Source: Acidobacteriaceae bacterium
GTDB taxonomy: Bacteria > Acidobacteriota > Terriglobia > Terriglobales > Acidobacteriaceae
Assembly (NCBI GenBank): GCA_003139975.1
Contig: PLHN01000413.1
Location: forward strand, 1 to 9,733
Length of the DNA stretch: 9,733 bases
Reading direction: 5' to 3'
This document shows positions 5,757-9,733 of the stretch, piece by piece; position 1 is the stretch's first letter, and the number at the start of each line of letters is the position of its first letter. The notes under the pieces are model-generated. The model saw nothing but the letters and a program-made list of their open reading frames with translations, had not been told where the DNA came from and searched no databases. A program made the position numbers and the translations under genes.

Positions 5757-8207
5757 GTGACTTCCCGATGGCACAACAAGTTGGCGCGCATCTCCCGCAT
5801 GAACGGCGACGAATTATTCACGCGCCTCGCGCAGGAACTCAACAAACGCACTGATCTCCTGCGCCATCAGCTCGGCATGCCTTCCCATGCGATCCGGTTG
5901 CATGCGCTCTCAACGGAAGGCCAGTTCTTTTTCGACCGCGGCCATGCCGCTCCACGCGCCCAGTTGCTGCAGCAGCACCTGCCCACCGAGGCCGCCGCCG
6001 TTGTGGACGAAGCGGATGAAATTTGTGAGCACCGCTTTCGCCTCCTGGGCTACGAGAACCTTGATTACGGCAACAGCCATGACATCGACTGGCACCTCGA
6101 CCTTGTCCATGCAAAACGAGCGCCACTCGACCCATGGTTCAAGATTCCCTTTCTTGAATTCGCGCGGGTCGGCGACCATAAAGTTACTTGGGAACTCAAC
6201 CGTCATCAGCACTTGGTCACCCTGGCCAAGGCATGGCTGCTTACACGTGATGAAAAGTACGTTCGCGAACTGACTGCGCAGTGGCATAGTTGGATGAATG
6301 CAAACCCCTATCCGCTGGGCATGAACTGGGGCAGCACGCTGGAAGTTGCGTTTCGCAGTCTGTCGTGGATCTGGGTGGATCATTTGCTCGCTGATGCACC
6401 TGCCTATGCCGAGTTTCGCTCCCAGCTTCTTCCCGCTCTCGCCTTTCACGGGCGTTACATCGAGCGCTATCTGTCCACCTACTTCTCTCCGAACACACAC
6501 CTGCTCGGCGAAGCCGTCGCCATGTTTTTCCTAGGCACGATTTATCCACAGATGCCACACGCAGCACGTTGGAAGAGTGAGGGTTGGCAAATCGTACTGC
6601 GTGAAGCCGGACGGCAAGTCCGCTCCGATGGCGTTTATTTCGAGCAGTCCCTTTACTACCACGTCTATGCGCTCGATTTCTTCCTGTATACGCGAGCGCT
6701 CGCGGCGGCCAATGGCAAGCGCATTTCTGCCGCCTACGATGAAGTGCTGGGCAAGATGTTGGACGTGATTGCAGCCCTCGCGCAGACGGGCCCGGTGGAA
6801 GGTTTTGGCGACGATGACGGTGGTCGACTATTCAATCCTCGACGCAACCACACCGAACACATGACGGACCCCCTCGCGCTCGGTGCTCTCGCCCTCGGCC
6901 GCAACGATTTGACGACAGCGCGGCTCACCGAAGAGTCCATCTGGCTCTACGGAGAACGCGCCATCGCGAAGCTTGCACCGCCCAAGCCGCAACTCCAGCC
7001 GGCTTCCATCGCCTTCCGTGACGGCGGCATCTATGTGATCGCCGATACCGTGCCCTGCTCGCAGACCATGATGATCGATGCTGGACCGCAAGGCACAGGC
7101 CGCTGCGGCCATGGCCACGCCGACGCCCTCAGCCTGCGCCTGACCATGAACGGTTCACGCTGGCTGGTGGACTCAGGCAGCGGCGTTTACATATCCTCTA
7201 AGCCCGCCGATCGCAATGCGCTGCGCGGCACCGGCGCGCACAACACCGTTCGAGTCGATTCTCTCGACCAGGCACTTCCTCAAGACCCGTTTTCCTGGAC
7301 CGACATTCCGACGTCCCAGGCAGAAAGTTGGCTGGTGGGCCAAACTTTCACTTACTTCTCGGGTAGCCATGATGGATATGAGCGGCTGCCGGACCCGGTC
7401 ACGCACCGGCGCTCGATCCTGCGCGTGAATGGCTTGGGGATTGATCGAATGTCGAATGATCGTGACGGCAACGGCAGTTCCAACGAGGGCATCTGGTTCG
7501 TACGCGATGCTCTCCTTGGAGAGGCAGAGCACGACTTGGAGGTCCGCTGGCATTTCGAGAGTGACGTCGTCTTGCGCGAATCCGACACAAAAAACGAACT
7601 CGTAGCTTCAAGACCCGAGCCGGGCCAGCCAACCCTGCGCCTGTTCTTTCCCGAAGAAACTGCCTGGAAGACACAGGTTATGCGCGCTCTGCTTTCACCT
7701 GCTTACGGACGCTACCAACCGGCGCCCATTGTCCGATCGGAGGCACGCGTCAAACTGCCGGCGGAGTTCGCAATTGCCGGGTTGGTGCAGGCAAACGCGT
7801 CGCACCGTCTTGAGAGCGGCCGCTTGGTCAGCCTGCCTCAGGCGAACGCACAGGTGTACGAACTCCATCTGGGTGGTGAAAGCCATGGATTCTTCTTCGC
7901 AAACGACGAGCAGCTATGGAATTTCGGCCCGTGGTCTTCAGACGCCGTGCTGCTCTATTGCCGGATTGAAAAAGAAATGCTCACGCAGTTGATCCTCATT
8001 GGCGGCAGCTCAGTCGAGTGGCAAGGCCGCCCACTTCTCCAGGCGGGCGGGCCCTCAAAATATTTCGAGTGGCGCAAGTTCGACGCCACGCTGCACGCGG
8101 AGCCAGAACCCTTTGCGACGACTGCGTTGTTTGATCAGCTCACCAGCTGCCCGCTCTCAACTGCATCGAACGTTAACCGAACGTCATCCTACGCGGAGAA
8201 AAACTGA
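5757..8207 (+). CDS. heparinase II/III-family polysaccharide lyase
   Basis: An 816-residue protein of the heparinase II/III and alginate-lyase superfamily, which cuts uronate-containing polysaccharides by beta-elimination. The alpha/alpha-toroid part carries KVTWELNRHQHLVTLAKAW (142-160), NANPYPLGMNWGSTLEVAFR (181-200), NTHLLGEA (246-253), a Tyr/His motif EQSLYYHVYALDF (296-308) and EGFGDDDGGRLFNP (348-361). The beta-sandwich part has the conserved GHGHADALS (451-459), DSGSGVY (472-478) and GTGAHNTVRVD (491-501). Asn246/His248, Tyr300-301 and His452/454 occupy the places of the family's catalytic residues, so activity is plausible. The GTG start has AAGGG 6 bases upstream, and the first residues fit the family's usual N-terminus. 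No signal peptide or membrane segment is seen. The next gene begins directly after the stop. The substrate is unknown, and an epimerase-like or structural role cannot be excluded. Confidence 0.85.
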   Translation: MTSRWHNKLARISRMNGDELFTRLAQELNKRTDLLRHQLGMPSHAIRLHALSTEGQFFFDRGHAAPRAQLLQQHLPTEAAAVVDEADEICEHRFRLLGYENLDYGNSHDIDWHLDLVHAKRAPLDPWFKIPFLEFARVGDHKVTWELNRHQHLVTLAKAWLLTRDEKYVRELTAQWHSWMNANPYPLGMNWGSTLEVAFRSLSWIWVDHLLADAPAYAEFRSQLLPALAFHGRYIERYLSTYFSPNTHLLGEAVAMFFLGTIYPQMPHAARWKSEGWQIVLREAGRQVRSDGVYFEQSLYYHVYALDFFLYTRALAAANGKRISAAYDEVLGKMLDVIAALAQTGPVEGFGDDDGGRLFNPRRNHTEHMTDPLALGALALGRNDLTTARLTEESIWLYGERAIAKLAPPKPQLQPASIAFRDGGIYVIADTVPCSQTMMIDAGPQGTGRCGHGHADALSLRLTMNGSRWLVDSGSGVYISSKPADRNALRGTGAHNTVRVDSLDQALPQDPFSWTDIPTSQAESWLVGQTFTYFSGSHDGYERLPDPVTHRRSILRVNGLGIDRMSNDRDGNGSSNEGIWFVRDALLGEAEHDLEVRWHFESDVVLRESDTKNELVASRPEPGQPTLRLFFPEETAWKTQVMRALLSPAYGRYQPAPIVRSEARVKLPAEFAIAGLVQANASHRLESGRLVSLPQANAQVYELHLGGESHGFFFANDEQLWNFGPWSSDAVLLYCRIEKEMLTQLILIGGSSVEWQGRPLLQAGGPSKYFEWRKFDATLHAEPEPFATTALFDQLTSCPLSTASNVNRTSSYAEKN

Positions 8208-9733
8208 ATGTGCGGCATCGCCGGAATTGTTGAATTTGGTCGCGACACCCGGGCAAGCGCCTCCGCGCTGCGCAATATGTGCCATACCATTACGCATCGT
8301 GGCCCCGACGACGAAGGTTTTTATACCGACGGCTGTCTAGGGATCGGCATGCGGCGTCTCAGCATCGTCGACCTGGCCACCGGCCACCAGCCCATCTCCA
8401 ACGAGGACGGCTCGCTCTGGATTGTTTTCAACGGCGAAATCTATAACCACATGGCATTGCGCGAGCAACTCGTCGCCCGCGGACACCGCTACAGCACACA
8501 TAGCGATACGGAAACAATCATCCACGCGTTTGAGGAATACGGCGCCGATTGCGTGCACCACCTGCGCGGCATGTTTGCCTTTGCCATCTGGAACCGCAAT
8601 ACGAAAACCCTGTTCATAGCCCGCGACCGGGTCGGCATCAAGCCGCTCTACTACAAACTCACGCCCGAACGCCTGCTGTTCGGTTCCGAAATCAAGGTCA
8701 TAATGGCGCACGGCGGCATCTGCCCGGAATTCAACCGGGCCGTTTTGCCAGAGTATCTGGCGTTCGGCTACTTGTCCGGCGAAGAGACGTTTTATGCGGG
8801 CGTCCGCAAGTTGCTGCCGGGCCACACGCTCACCATCAGTCCCGACGGCAAGGCTGAGATCCGGCAGTATTGGGACCTCGATGCTTCGCAGCCGCACGAA
8901 TCACGCGACGAAAGTTATTACGTCCGCGCTTACCGCGAACTCCTGGAAGGTACAGTCCAGAGCCATCTGATGAGCGACGTACCGCTGGGCGTGTTTCTTA
9001 GCGGCGGGCTCGACTCGAGCGCCGTGGCGGCGCTGATGACAAAGATTCGCCGCGAACCGATCGAAACTTTTTCCGTCGGCTATGGCGAGCAGACCTACAG
9101 CGAATTGCCCTTCGCACGCACCGTCGCCTCGCACATCAATTCCCAGCATCGGGAGGTCCTCGTCAGCGAAAACGACTTCTTCTCTGCCCTTCCCCATCTG
9201 ATCTGGCACGAAGATGAACCCATTACATGGCCGTCGAGTGTGTCGCTCTATTTCGTAGCCAAGCTGGCGCGCGAGCGAGTGACGGTTGTTCTCACCGGCG
9301 AAGGCAGCGACGAAACGCTGGCCGGCTACACGCGTTACGCGTTCACCCTCAAGAACGCGGCGATCGATCGCCCCTATCGTTCCATAGTGCCCGGCCCGCT
9401 GCGGCGCGCACTGCGTGATGTGATCGCCAACTCATCGCTCCTGGGAGCCACTCTGCGCCGAAAACTCGAGCACACCTTCCTGGGTAAAGACGGCGCGGCT
9501 TGGGATTCCTTCTATTTCGATAATTTCTTTTCTGCCTTCAGTGCGACGGAGCAGAACGCCCTGTTGACCGCCGATTTCACGCGCGAAACTAATCCCGCGA
9601 CGGCGTACAAGAATGTCATCGGCTACTGGGAGCGGTCAGCAACGCAGGCGGGCGGCGCCACGCTACAGCGACTTCTCTATACCGATATCAAAACCTACCT
9701 GGTCGAATTGCTGATGAAGCAGGACAACATGAG
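8208..9733 (+). CDS. asnB: AsnB-type glutamine-dependent amidotransferase (3' truncated by window)
   Basis: The window holds the first 508 codons and two bases of an enzyme that hydrolyses glutamine and uses ATP to amidate a carboxyl group. The class-II glutaminase domain starts MCGIAG with nucleophile Cys2 and carries HRGPDDEG, MRRLSIVD, FNGEIYN, SDTETII and RDRVGIKPLYY. The synthetase domain has the PP-loop SGGLDSS (265-271) and GEGSDE (364-369), then a stretch ending LMKQDNM at the window edge. About 130 residues are probably missing compared with family members. The ATG follows the lyase stop without spacing (TGAATG), with GGAG 9 bases upstream inside the lyase gene, so translation is likely coupled. 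The sequence style matches the exosortase-associated amidotransferase group, so its target may be a sugar carboxylate rather than aspartate. This is an inference from context. Confidence 0.9.
   Translation, partial: MCGIAGIVEFGRDTRASASALRNMCHTITHRGPDDEGFYTDGCLGIGMRRLSIVDLATGHQPISNEDGSLWIVFNGEIYNHMALREQLVARGHRYSTHSDTETIIHAFEEYGADCVHHLRGMFAFAIWNRNTKTLFIARDRVGIKPLYYKLTPERLLFGSEIKVIMAHGGICPEFNRAVLPEYLAFGYLSGEETFYAGVRKLLPGHTLTISPDGKAEIRQYWDLDASQPHESRDESYYVRAYRELLEGTVQSHLMSDVPLGVFLSGGLDSSAVAALMTKIRREPIETFSVGYGEQTYSELPFARTVASHINSQHREVLVSENDFFSALPHLIWHEDEPITWPSSVSLYFVAKLARERVTVVLTGEGSDETLAGYTRYAFTLKNAAIDRPYRSIVPGPLRRALRDVIANSSLLGATLRRKLEHTFLGKDGAAWDSFYFDNFFSAFSATEQNALLTADFTRETNPATAYKNVIGYWERSATQAGGATLQRLLYTDIKTYLVELLMKQDNM

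Overview
The window looks like part of a chromosomal exopolysaccharide locus of a Gram-negative-type, moderately GC-rich bacterium. The protein style suggests Acidobacteriota or a similar soil lineage: the ligase has an N-terminal ARPEDWIP segment, and the cluster carries the amidotransferase, lyase and glycosyltransferase types that often accompany exosortase/PEP-CTERM polysaccharide clusters. This assignment is an inference from family resemblance; no marker gene is present.

Layout. Four genes lie on the minus strand and two on the plus strand, diverging from an intergenic region at about 5514-5756. Reading leftwards from it: a GDP-mannose 6-dehydrogenase (AlgD type, 5513-4188), a 381-bp non-coding gap rich in inverted repeats, then a tightly packed run of a membrane family-2 glycosyltransferase (3806-2682), a GT4-type glycosyltransferase (2675-1422) and a multi-pass O-antigen ligase/polymerase-like protein (1403-36). 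Reading rightwards: a heparinase II/III-family polysaccharide lyase (5757-8207), followed with no spacer by an AsnB-type glutamine-dependent amidotransferase (8208 to beyond the window end).

How the genes may work together. The dehydrogenase would supply a nucleotide-linked uronic acid, probably GDP-mannuronate. The two glycosyltransferases would build the glycan on a carrier at the inner membrane, and the ligase-like protein would polymerise or transfer it. The lyase-family protein has the fold used to cut uronate-containing chains, and the amidotransferase could amidate the uronic acid carboxyl groups. The pathway is inferred from families and neighbourhood; the polymer itself cannot be read from the sequence.

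No RNA genes, insertion sequences, CRISPR arrays or integration sites were seen. The least ordinary parts are the structured gap between the dehydrogenase and the glycosyltransferase run, and the pairing of a uronate-forming dehydrogenase with a signal-less lyase and an amidotransferase.
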